A DNA stretch of 18,445 nt from JAFGED01 sp034430835 (GTDB taxonomy: Bacteria > Chloroflexota > Anaerolineae > B4-G1), in the NCBI GenBank assembly GCA_034430835.1, contig DAOUDX010000005.1, positions 1 through 18,445 of the forward strand, read 5' to 3'. The notes below the pieces were generated by a model. That model saw only the letters and a program-made list of their open reading frames with translations, was not told the origin of the DNA and did no database searches. Both the position numbers and the translations under genes were made by a program. Numbering within the stretch: position 1 is the stretch's first letter; every line of letters begins with the position of its first letter. This document shows positions 1 to 6,496 of the stretch, one piece after another.

Positions 1-433
1 CAGCACTTGAAAACACGATCTGATGCTAAGATTTCAAGGTTCTGTATACCCTGGATGGCCTTGCAGCCGCTTCCAGGACTTATCGTTATGTCTTATCACC
101 TGCCGTCGGCAGTCTGATTAGCGGAAACTAAAGCCGAATTGACTCCTAGAAATGTCACTGAGCGACATTCGTTAACTCGCTCACTCATACATCCGTTTGG
201 AGTTGCCGACCATGCGATCAATCAGCCCTACCGCGTGCTCGGGGCTGGCAGAGCCTGTCAGTACGCGTTTTAGCGGCGATTTTCGGACTTGCGTGTAACG
301 CGGAGGTGAGGTAAACTTGTCTCGTCTGGACCGGCGGCTTGAGCAGTAGCCGTGGGTAGGGGCCGGGGTTGCACGGTCTGAAACTCCGAATGTAAGGTAG
401 CTGTTCAAGACTATATTTTAAGGAGGTTCCGCA
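1..433. other. Gene-poor, low-GC leading region
   Basis: I cannot assign a gene here. Counting bases 1-60 gives 27 G+C of 60 (45 percent), against 46 of 60 in a sample of the SbcC gene (11521-11580), so composition differs from the backbone. A frame open from the left edge runs to a TGA at 112-114. It could be the last 37 codons of a truncated gene, but I recognise nothing in it. A minus-strand frame (181-408) ends in a plausible-looking stretch (AVGLIDRMVGNSKRMYE) but matches no family I know and has no clear ribosome site. Several inverted repeats are present: 50-55 with 73-78, 106-110 with 133-137, and 151-183. I looked for tRNA T-loops and for tmRNA, SRP and RNase P signatures and found none. 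Confidence 0.4.
151..183. other. Two overlapping, mutually exclusive hairpins
   Basis: The sequence shows AATGTC at 151-156 pairing with GACATT at 164-169 around a 7-base loop. It also shows TGAGCGA at 159-165 pairing with TCGCTCA at 177-183 around an 11-base loop. The two stems share bases 164-165 and each places its strand inside the other's loop, so both cannot form at once. A third hairpin (TTAG 118-121 with CTAA 128-131, closed by TCGGC/GCCGA at 106-110/133-137) lies just upstream. This geometry is what an attenuator or an operator could look like, but no function can be assigned from sequence alone. Confidence 0.3.
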
Positions 434-589
434 ATGGAATTCGAAGGTTACTGCGTCAAGTGTCGTCAGAAGCGGGTGGCCAAGGACGGCGTCAAAGAGA
501 AGACGGCAAAAGGCAAGCCAATAGCCAAGGGCACGTGTCCCGTGTGTGGCACCAAGATGACCCGGTTCCTCTCAAGTAAGGATGCGTAG
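434..589 (+). CDS. DUF5679 domain protein, zinc-ribbon mini-protein (51 aa)
   Basis: The product starts MEFEGYCVKCRQKR and ends CPVCGTKMTRFLSSKDA. It carries two CxxC pairs, C7/C10 and C35/C38, spaced as in a one-knuckle-pair zinc ribbon, with a lysine-rich middle segment. I recognise this as the DUF5679 family, short proteins common in Chloroflexota and Actinobacteria, usually 40-60 residues, so this copy is full length. The function is unknown; a basic zinc ribbon suggests nucleic-acid or ribosome binding, which is inference. The start is fixed by a perfect AGGAGGT at 421-427, six bases before the ATG. The gene stands alone, with a hairpin just downstream at 606-634. Confidence 0.85.
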   Translation: MEFEGYCVKCRQKRVAKDGVKEKTAKGKPIAKGTCPVCGTKMTRFLSSKDA

Positions 590-605
590 TAGCTTGGGTT
601 CTTGA

Positions 606-634
606 CGGCGGGCTCAGGCGGGGTGAGCCCGTCG
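606..634 (+). terminator. GC-rich hairpin after the DUF5679 gene
   Basis: Bases 606-616 (CGGCGGGCTCA) pair with 624-634 (TGAGCCCGTCG) as an 11-base-pair stem including one G-T pair, with a 7-base loop. It begins 17 bases after the DUF5679 stop, a normal place for a terminator. No T-run follows, so it is either a factor-assisted or weak terminator or simply a stable stem. Confidence 0.45.
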
Positions 635-638
635 CAAG

Positions 639-688
639 GCGTCCCGGCATAGAGTGCTCGAATAGCTCGATAGGCCGTAGCGGGACGC
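639..688. repeat. Inverted repeat GCGTCCCG / CGGGACGC
   Basis: GCGTCCCG at 639-646 and CGGGACGC at 681-688 are perfect inverted 8-mers separated by 34 bases. The spacer holds a near-direct repeat (GCTCGAATA then GCTCGATAG). A separate 6-bp stem with a CGAG loop lies at 738-753. The block sits between the DUF5679 gene and the degraded gene that follows. It may be a relic of a rearrangement that removed the 5' part of the latter; that is inference. Confidence 0.3.
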
Positions 689-719
689 GGCCGCGGAAAA
701 CTACAAAGGAACACGGGCG

Positions 720-1133
720 GTGAGGCGAGGTTCTGTCCGCCATCGAGATGGCGCGTTGGTGCTTGCGAGAGCCGGCGCGCCTGTTCTTGTGTGTTGGGCC
801 GGCGCTCAGTCTAATGGCGAGGTCTGGTGCTTGCTGGGAAAGCCTGACCGAAGCAAGGCGGAGGACGAGTCGATGTTCCACACTGCGCACGCATCTTGCT
901 GCCACTGGCTGAAGGTTGGGACAGGGTCGCATCACCAGCGGGCCGAGTGGCTGATCGCGCGAGTCTACTCCGAATTGAGCCTGGGGGAGTCGGCGCTGCG
1001 ACACGCACGCCGGTGCGAGGAACTAACGGAGGAGCACGCCGATCTGATGGAGGACTTTCGAGCCTACGCCCTCGAGTGTATGGCGCGGGCTAACGCGCAG
1101 TCGAGTCTTTTCGGCGTGGATTCCCGTAGATGA
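720..1133 (+). pseudogene. Remnant of a tetratricopeptide-like hypothetical gene
   Basis: The frame opens at a GTG (720). Its first 30 or so residues are arginine/alanine-rich and look non-native. From about residue 33 it becomes protein-like: GEVWCLLGKPDRSKAEDE, then MFHTAHASCCHWLKVGTG, AEWLIARVYSELSLGESALRHARRC, and MEDFRAYALECMARANA. From memory this resembles a family of about 150-residue TPR-like hypothetical proteins in Actinobacteria and Chloroflexota with the core AHASRYHW...GEWxxxRVYxxLG...ALxHAxRC...AxAYExMARAxA. Here the family's N-terminal part is missing, and after ARANA the reading runs into an unrelated tail (QSSLFGVDSRR) where the family normally continues. No Shine-Dalgarno precedes the GTG. 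I therefore call it a truncated or frameshifted remnant. It may instead be a short functional gene starting further downstream. Confidence 0.5.
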
Positions 1134-1143
1134 GGTCGAACGA

Positions 1144-1995
1144 TCAGCGCGAGCCTGCGTCTATCTGCCCCCTGGCATCCTCGTATCCCATTTCGATCAA
1201 CTCCTGGCTCACGTCCGGTTCGTAGCGGATAATGCGCGAGAGGTCCGTCTCCTGACTGGGAGCGATGACCTCGCACTTCACCTCTCGGTGCTTGCTATCG
1301 AGTTGCGCGGCCACGAGCTGATTGACGTTATTTAACTGCTTGAGGTCGTTTTCGTAAGTGGCGCTCAGAGCTAGGTCGAGTACGACGGTGAGGGTGTGCC
1401 ACGGCCAGCGGGGCGGCTCCATGTGCCGCTCGCCGATGGGGGAGAGCAGCACGATGACGATTTCGTTGGCGCCTGCGTCGATGGCCCCCGAAAGCGGCGT
1501 GTTGGCCATCACCGCGCCGTCCCAGTAGTGGTAGCTCTCCACTTTCGTCCACGGGTAGACCAGGGGGATGGAGCAACTGGCCAAGATGTGATCGGGGGTG
1601 AGCGTCGTCTCCTGATTGTCAAAGATGCGCAGTTGGCCGGTTTCCAGCTCGGTGGCAGCGATGAGGAGCCGCTTGTCGGTGTGGGCCAGCGCGTCGAAAT
1701 CGATATAGCGATCCAGCGTCTTGCGCCAGGGAGTGGTGTCGTAGATGGATTTCCAAGGGCGCAGCCGCCAGAAGCGCTGCACGTCCTTCGTGCGCGTCGC
1801 CAGCCATGCGGCATCGAGCTCGGATGCGCTGCGGCCTGAGGCGATGGCCGCGGCGTTGATAGCCCCGATGGAGGTGCCGACGAGGATGTCGGGCTGCCAG
1901 CCGATCTCCTCCAGGTACTTGTAGACGCCGCACTCGTACGCCCCGCGCCCCCCGCCTCCCGAAAGGACCAGTGCTCGTGTAAGTTTGCCGTCCAT
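1144..1995 (-). CDS. Patatin-like phospholipase (283 aa)
   Basis: A cytosolic serine lipase/acyl hydrolase of the patatin family (RssA type), expected to release fatty acids from phospholipids. Motifs are complete. The oxyanion loop GGGGRGAY is at residues 13-20, the nucleophile elbow GTSIG at 40-44 (Ser42), and the catalytic-dyad DGA at 159-161 (Asp159). ASCSIPLVYP at 139-148 is also typical. There is no signal peptide or membrane segment, and the length is usual for bacterial single-domain patatins. The frame is open far upstream, but I chose the ATG at 1995 because AGGAGG lies just before it and the conserved domain begins there. That ribosome site overlaps the TAG stop of the DUF4276 gene, only 8 bases away. 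This implies co-translation with the ATPase/DUF4276 pair and possibly an effector role in that unit (inference). A stand-alone lipid-turnover role remains possible. Confidence 0.9.
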   Translation of the reverse strand: MDGKLTRALVLSGGGGRGAYECGVYKYLEEIGWQPDILVGTSIGAINAAAIASGRSASELDAAWLATRTKDVQRFWRLRPWKSIYDTTPWRKTLDRYIDFDALAHTDKRLLIAATELETGQLRIFDNQETTLTPDHILASCSIPLVYPWTKVESYHYWDGAVMANTPLSGAIDAGANEIVIVLLSPIGERHMEPPRWPWHTLTVVLDLALSATYENDLKQLNNVNQLVAAQLDSKHREVKCEVIAPSQETDLSRIIRYEPDVSQELIEMGYEDARGQIDAGSR

Positions 1996-2003
1996 CGCGC
2001 CTC

Positions 2004-2613
2004 CTACGGTTGACGTTTCAGGGTTTGCAGAGACTCCATGCAACGCCGAAGACTGTCCGAACGTTCGGCGGCAACATCGGGTCGCCACGAGCGTTCTGTG
2101 GCTGTGACAAACTCGATCAGTCGTCCGGCGTAGCCAGGCCCTACCCGGCTGCCACTTCCCTCGCGTGGCACGATGTCTCCGCGGATCACCTTTCTGCGGC
2201 TCTGCCGGGCCAAGTCGATCAGCGAGGCCTTTGGATCTAAGACTGTATCTGGGTTGAGCGGCATTCTCTCTGTTGGGATTCCCAGAAATGCGGCCATTCG
2301 CTCGGTGTCCGCCAGGAGCCAAGCTTCAACGGCGTGCACCGCCACGCGGAAGCACATATGCTGGGATGGAGTGGAAAGTGCGCTTTGCACGAATGGCGGG
2401 GCACATTCCGCATCTTGATCAAGATCCACAACGACCAGCCGTGAAACGGGCAGCTTGATTGTAGTTCGGGAGGAGTTTGAGCAGCGTGCCCTTGCCGTTT
2501 TTGCCATACACATGCCCACAGTGCAAGCCTGTGTGCTCAAGCAGTCTGCGCACTACTGCTTCGTCCGTGATATCCTCGACGAGCACGTTGACCCGAGAAG
2601 TGGCTCGCTCCAT
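2004..2613 (-). pseudogene. DUF4276 family protein with TOPRIM-like motifs, frameshifted
   Basis: The N-terminal part (from the ATG at 2613) reads VNVLVEDITDEAVVRRLLEH and then KNGKGTLLKLLPNYNQAARF. The C-terminal part is in another frame and reads RLVVVDLDQDAECAP, then VEAWLLADTERMAAFLG, DPKASLIDLAR, PDVAAERSDSLRRC, ending at 2004. Together they match the layout of DUF4276 proteins of about 200 residues. The frames separate near the AAA at 2444-2446, and the 610-base span is one base over a multiple of three. The early Glu in VEDITDE and the Asp cluster VDLDQD are arranged like the acidic metal-binding motifs of TOPRIM nuclease domains (inference from motif order). The start is 4 bases after the ATPase stop and the end is 8 bases before the patatin ATG, so it is the middle gene of a coupled operon. 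It is either a decayed gene or a sequencing/assembly indel; conservation on both sides favours a recent event or an error. Confidence 0.75.
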
Positions 2614-2617
2614 TACG

Positions 2618-3757
2618 CTAGTCCCAAGAAGAAAGCTGAACAGCGTCGGTGGGCTGTGTGCGTGGGATAACCACCTCAGCGACTGACAGGCCTGTCTCCA
2701 GCAGTTGCTTGACTTCGGCTATGTCCGCGCCGACTTCAACGCGGCTGCCTTCTTGCGATGGAAGAACCAATAGCACCTCGTCGGCGGCGATGCCTTCGTC
2801 TCGCAGCAGGTCGCTGCTGTGAGTGCTCAGAAAGATCTGCCGGATGGGGCGTTTGCGCCCATGTTGTACACGTCGCATCATCTGGGGGACGTAACGCACG
2901 ATCCCAGGGTGCAGCGACAGTTCTGGCTCCTCCAGCAGGAGAGGCCCCGAGCCATCCAACAAAGCCCAAAGCAGTCCAAGCAGACGCAGAGTCCCGTCCG
3001 AGAAGTCAGCTTCCGTCTGCCAGGCTCCTTTGGGACGCCAGTGCTCGTAGTTTCCGTGGAGGTGAGGAACCCCTCTTTCGTCCTGAGTAAGTTCGAGTTT
3101 GCTGAGTTGTGGGACAGCTACCTTGAGAGCCTTCAGAATGCGACGCAGGCGCGAATCACGGGTGCGCTTATCTGTGCGTGCAATCTGTTCCAGAAAATCG
3201 CCACCATATGGATCCGCCTTCCGACCTATCGAGCGTTCTGGATCTCGGACCAGTTGAGGGACGATGTGATAATACCGTATGGAGGTGAAGAATTTCGCAA
3301 TGTCGCGGAACTCGCGATTGGCGATGGTTTGTTCCAGGTAGGTCTGTCGGAGGCGCGCTTCGTCGGTGCGGTCTTCGATGTTGGGCCGATCCAAGATCAG
3401 ACGATCTCCCTGCCACACCTTTTCCTCTTTGAGGATAGGGTTTCTCTGGTTGTCCTGCGCAAACGCGATCCGGTAGCGCCACGTATCTTCGTCTCCATCT
3501 TGCAGGGTGGCTTGCATAATGATGTCTGGGTAGCGTCGTGCGGCCAGGTTTCGGATGCGGGAAACGCCGCCTCGATCAGTTACAGCCTTTTGGAATCCTC
3601 CCCCTGAAGCCACGATGTCGCGTAAGAACCGGAAAGCATCCAGGAAATTGGATTTGCCGGAAGCATTCGGCCCTACCAGGAAAGCGCGGCTTTGGAGTGA
3701 TGCATCCACGTGCTCAAAATTGCGCCAGTTCTCTAGGAAGATGTGCGAAAATCTCAT
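2618..3757 (-). CDS. AAA family ATPase, AAA_21 / OLD-like (379 aa)
   Basis: An ABC-type ATPase of the OLD/RecF-like group. Walker A is GPNASGKSN at residues 29-37, the signature-like FSDGTLRLL at 252-260, Walker B LLLEEPEL at 273-280 and the switch histidine in STHSSDLL at 311-318. A variable, charged region lies between. The opening FSHIFLENWRNFEHVDASL is the usual edge strand of this family. At about 380 residues it is an ATPase without its own nuclease domain, so the adjacent DUF4276 product would supply one. Such split ATPase plus TOPRIM-like pairs (for example AriA/AriB of PARIS) act in phage defence; extending that to this pair is inference. An AAGGGGGAAAT precedes the ATG. GC is low: 31 of 60 in 3181-3240. 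It is the first gene of the three-gene unit. Confidence 0.9.
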   Translation of the reverse strand: MRFSHIFLENWRNFEHVDASLQSRAFLVGPNASGKSNFLDAFRFLRDIVASGGGFQKAVTDRGGVSRIRNLAARRYPDIIMQATLQDGDEDTWRYRIAFAQDNQRNPILKEEKVWQGDRLILDRPNIEDRTDEARLRQTYLEQTIANREFRDIAKFFTSIRYYHIVPQLVRDPERSIGRKADPYGGDFLEQIARTDKRTRDSRLRRILKALKVAVPQLSKLELTQDERGVPHLHGNYEHWRPKGAWQTEADFSDGTLRLLGLLWALLDGSGPLLLEEPELSLHPGIVRYVPQMMRRVQHGRKRPIRQIFLSTHSSDLLRDEGIAADEVLLVLPSQEGSRVEVGADIAEVKQLLETGLSVAEVVIPRTQPTDAVQLSSWD

Positions 3758-3817
3758 ATTTCCCCCTTCCTGTCCAAACCCAAGCTCTCACGACTATGCA
3801 TCAGTGGGAATACGGTT

Positions 3818-3843
3818 CTGACGAAGCGTCAGCGTCGTTGACG
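3818..3843. promoter_or_regulatory. Tandem short palindromes upstream of the ATPase gene
   Basis: CTGACGAAGCGTCAG at 3818-3832 is a palindrome with 6-base arms and a 3-base loop. It is followed at once by CGTC-GTT-GACG at 3833-3843. The pair lies in the 130-base gap between the ATPase start (3757) and the 3' end of the glycosidase gene (3888), about 60 bases before the ATPase ATG. It could be an operator for the ATPase unit or a terminator hairpin of the upstream minus-strand gene. I see no convincing -35/-10 pair in the gap. Confidence 0.35.
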
Positions 3844-3887
3844 TTGCTCAGCATTTTATCATGAATGGCGCGAATGGACGAATCGAG

Positions 3888-6341
3888 TTACTCCGGCGGT
3901 ACGAAATGAGAGAGGCCGCCGTTGGTGGCGATCCAGACGATGCCCTTGGCATCGATAGCGACACCGTTGACATCGTCGTCTATCAGGCCGTTTGCGGTGG
4001 TGTAGGTGATCCAGCGCGCGCCATCAAAGTGAGCGACGCCGCGCTTCCGAACGGTCCATAGCGTGCCGTCGGGAGCCACGATGGTGGATGTGACGCCGCC
4101 GCTCGGTAAGCTGCCTTCGGTGGCAACCGCTGTCCAGCTATGGCCATCGAGCCGCCACGTGCCGCCGCCCTGATCGTACCGGTCGGGACGGGTTTCGGTC
4201 CACACCGCGCCAGCGGAGTCGATGGCGATGGCGGCGACCTTGTTGCTCGGCAGGCCGCCGCCCCACGTGTAGTTGGTCCAGCCCTTGCCGCCTGTGGTGA
4301 GCCTAGTCGAACCATCAAAGTGGTAGATGCCGTCGTTGTAGGTGCCCACCCACACGCTGCCATCCGGCCCGATGGCGACCGACACACCCCGCTCGTCCGG
4401 CTGGCCGTCGATGACGAGGGCAGCGTCCCATGACCAGTTCTCCTCGTTGAACCGGAAGACCCCGTCCCGGGTGCCGGCCCAGGCCGTGCCGTCGGGAGCC
4501 ACCGCGATAGATTCGACCCAGCCGAGGCCGTCTTCGGAGCTGTAGGAGGTCCAGATCGTGCGATTGAGGCGCGACATGCCCTCCCAGGTGCCGAACCACA
4601 CCGCGCCTTCTGCGTCCTCCGCGATGGTCTCGACGCCGTGGTGCACCAAGCCGTCGTCGATCGTGTAGGAGAGCCAGCGGCTGCCGTCAAAGTGGGAGAC
4701 GCCGGCCCAGGTACCGAACAGCACCGAGCCGTCGGAAACGGCGGCGACGCACAGGACGTGCCGCTCGAGCAAGCCGTCCTCCTCGGTATAGATCGTCCAC
4801 ATCTCCTCGCCTGTGGCGAGCGTAGTCGAACCATCGAAGCGGGCAGCGCCGCAACCAAAGGTGCCGATCCACACGCTGCCGTCCTGGGCGAAGGCAACGT
4901 CGGTGACGCCGTTGCACGGCAGGCCGTTTTCGGCAGAGTGGGTGATCCATCGGTGTCCGTCGAAGCGCGAGATGCCGCCGCTGGTGGCGAGCCACAGTTC
5001 GCCGTCGGGGGCTATTTCGACGCTCTCGACCCAGTTATCTGCCAGACCGTGTTCCGTCGTGTACTTGATGATCGTGTCGTCGGCTTGGTCCCACCGAAGA
5101 AGCCCGCCGGGGGTCGCGATCCACAGGTGACCGTCGCGGTCGAAGGCCAAGTCGTTCACATGGCCGGTCGCGGTGAGCGAGGTCCATCCGGGATGGGGGA
5201 TGGATGCCGGGGTGGGGGCGGGCAGCATCACGGATTTGAGGGCAGCCGCTGTCTGCGGCGTTGGCTCGATGGCTGCCTCCGGCGCGCCGCCGTAGTAGGT
5301 TCGCAGCACCTCCTCCGCCGGCTTGCCGTAGGGCGTATAGTCCTTGTCCTCCGGCCCACCTTTCTGGGGGTTGACGTCCCAGTTCCACCAGTAGATGCCC
5401 GCCAGCCAGGGCTGGCCCCACAGCACCTCCAGGGCGGCCTGGTAGCCATCCACCTGCTCCTGCAGATCCAACGGCAGATCGTCCCAATCCCACGGCGTCT
5501 TGATGGTCCCATCGACGCTCCGGTACCCGATCTCGGTGATCAGGATTGGCTTGCCGTGCTTCTGAGCCAGGCTCACCATCGCGTCGAGGTAACCTCGCTC
5601 GCTCCAGGCGGCCTTGAGCTCCTCGACGGTGGGATCGGTCTTTTCGGTGAGCACGTAGTAGGCATCGATGCCGATCAAGTCCACGGCGTCCCACCAAGTG
5701 ATGCCGACGTCTTCGGTGCCGTGATTGCCCGCATAGGTGATGGGGCCTCGGAAACGCTGGCGCACCCCCGCGATCACGTCTCGCCAATCCGCCTCGCGGT
5801 GACTCGTGCCGACCAGCTCGGTGCCCACGCAGAACTGCTCGACGCCATTTTCCTGCGCCAGGTCCGCATAGTGGTTGATGAACGCGCGATAGGATTCAAA
5901 CCACGCCTGCCACTGGGCCTCGTCGCTGAACGCCTCGCCGATGTTGCCGCGCCAGCGATCGGGATCGTGGCGCAGATCGACGTGGGGTTTCAGCATGACT
6001 TTCAGTCCCAGGCCGTGGGCCGTGGCGATGGCGCGGGCGAGGCTCGCGTCAGAGGGGGTTCTGGACGGATCGCGTACCACAGTGGTCGAGGTGTAGGTCT
6101 CCTGGTAGCCGAAGGCGACAATGGCGACCCAGTTTGCGCCTGTATCGGCCAGGTTCGCCAGTGCGTGATCCGACTCCAGGGTCGAGAACTGCTCTCTGGC
6201 CCAGGCGGTGTAGTTCATGCCCTTTTGGAAATCGTCGGGCACCTCGGATATCACCTTGGGCTTTGGGCAGCAAGTGCTGAGGAGGAGCAAGGCCGCGCAG
6301 AGGGCGGTTTTTCCAATCCACGGTGCTGGGTGGTGCTTCAT
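3888..6341 (-). CDS. Secreted lipoprotein: GH113-like glycosidase barrel fused to beta-propeller (817 aa)
   Basis: Residues 8-25 form a hydrophobic signal ending LLLLSTCC. Cys24 is a likely lipidation site, although Thr at -1 is unusual. Residues 38-350 form a TIM-barrel glycoside hydrolase resembling GH113 (family recalled, not searched): KGMNYTAW, VMLKPHVDL, FCVGTELVGT (Glu175, probable acid/base), DLIGIDAYY, ILITEIGYRS (Glu270, probable nucleophile), AGIYWWNWD. A proline/alanine linker (353-385) leads to ten propeller repeats of the two-component-regulator type. Their core is DGxLWIATxGGxxRFDGxxWxxYTxxxGL, with the strand-start W/L at 407, 450, 491, 541, 582, 621, 664, 714, 762 and 803. 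The protein should sit outside the membrane, binding and cutting a mannan-like or other beta-glycan; the substrate is inference. There is no Shine-Dalgarno; a TATAAT lies 8 bases upstream, suggesting a leaderless message. Confidence 0.88.
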   Translation of the reverse strand: MKHHPAPWIGKTALCAALLLLSTCCPKPKVISEVPDDFQKGMNYTAWAREQFSTLESDHALANLADTGANWVAIVAFGYQETYTSTTVVRDPSRTPSDASLARAIATAHGLGLKVMLKPHVDLRHDPDRWRGNIGEAFSDEAQWQAWFESYRAFINHYADLAQENGVEQFCVGTELVGTSHREADWRDVIAGVRQRFRGPITYAGNHGTEDVGITWWDAVDLIGIDAYYVLTEKTDPTVEELKAAWSERGYLDAMVSLAQKHGKPILITEIGYRSVDGTIKTPWDWDDLPLDLQEQVDGYQAALEVLWGQPWLAGIYWWNWDVNPQKGGPEDKDYTPYGKPAEEVLRTYYGGAPEAAIEPTPQTAAALKSVMLPAPTPASIPHPGWTSLTATGHVNDLAFDRDGHLWIATPGGLLRWDQADDTIIKYTTEHGLADNWVESVEIAPDGELWLATSGGISRFDGHRWITHSAENGLPCNGVTDVAFAQDGSVWIGTFGCGAARFDGSTTLATGEEMWTIYTEEDGLLERHVLCVAAVSDGSVLFGTWAGVSHFDGSRWLSYTIDDGLVHHGVETIAEDAEGAVWFGTWEGMSRLNRTIWTSYSSEDGLGWVESIAVAPDGTAWAGTRDGVFRFNEENWSWDAALVIDGQPDERGVSVAIGPDGSVWVGTYNDGIYHFDGSTRLTTGGKGWTNYTWGGGLPSNKVAAIAIDSAGAVWTETRPDRYDQGGGTWRLDGHSWTAVATEGSLPSGGVTSTIVAPDGTLWTVRKRGVAHFDGARWITYTTANGLIDDDVNGVAIDAKGIVWIATNGGLSHFVPPE

Positions 6342-6349
6342 CGGTGCGG

Positions 6350-6355
6350 ATTATA
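6350..6355 (-). promoter_or_regulatory. -10 element of the glycosidase-lipoprotein gene
   Basis: On the minus strand the sequence reads GTGTGTTATAATCCGCACCGATG. The TATAAT ends 8 bases before the ATG. Transcription would therefore start at or within about three bases of the start codon, giving a leaderless mRNA, in line with the absence of a ribosome site. No good -35 hexamer is visible; the TGTGT before the box may act as an extended -10. Confidence 0.5.
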
Positions 6356-6439
6356 ACACACTTTTCGGGTTTTCTCGCTGTGTAGGACGCTGGCGGTGCT
6401 CGGCCTGTGCAGTGCCAGGCCCCTTGTGGGAATGCTCGT

Positions 6440-6467
6440 TTGCGTTGCCCTTGACTTGGGCTATAAT
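6440..6467 (+). promoter_or_regulatory. Promoter of the hisS-nadK-recN operon
   Basis: TTGCGT at 6440-6445 and a perfect TATAAT at 6462-6467, with 16 bases between, precede hisS by about 30 bases. The leader carries GGGAGA at 6483-6488, correctly spaced for the ATG at 6497. This leader is too short for a T-box. The site is divergent from the lipoprotein promoter about 100 bases away, and it is the only promoter-like pair I see for the following 10 kb. Confidence 0.55.
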
Positions 6468-6496
6468 AGCCAGCATCTGATCGGGAGAAATCGCCT

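Noticed and set aside
300..400. Possible SRP or other small structured RNA (GTCTGGACCGGCGGCTTGAGCA)
   Set aside because: It only loosely resembles the SRP core and lacks the GGAA-type loop and the flanking symmetric elements.
412..417. TATATT as a -10 box for the DUF5679 gene
   Set aside because: Transcription would begin inside the AGGAGGT ribosome site at 421-427, and no -35 is at the right spacing.
4638..6356. A 572-codon plus-strand open frame
   Set aside because: It is antisense to the glycosidase-propeller gene, whose motifs are clear. The plus-strand translation is Val/Gly/Arg-rich with no family features; high GC keeps it open.
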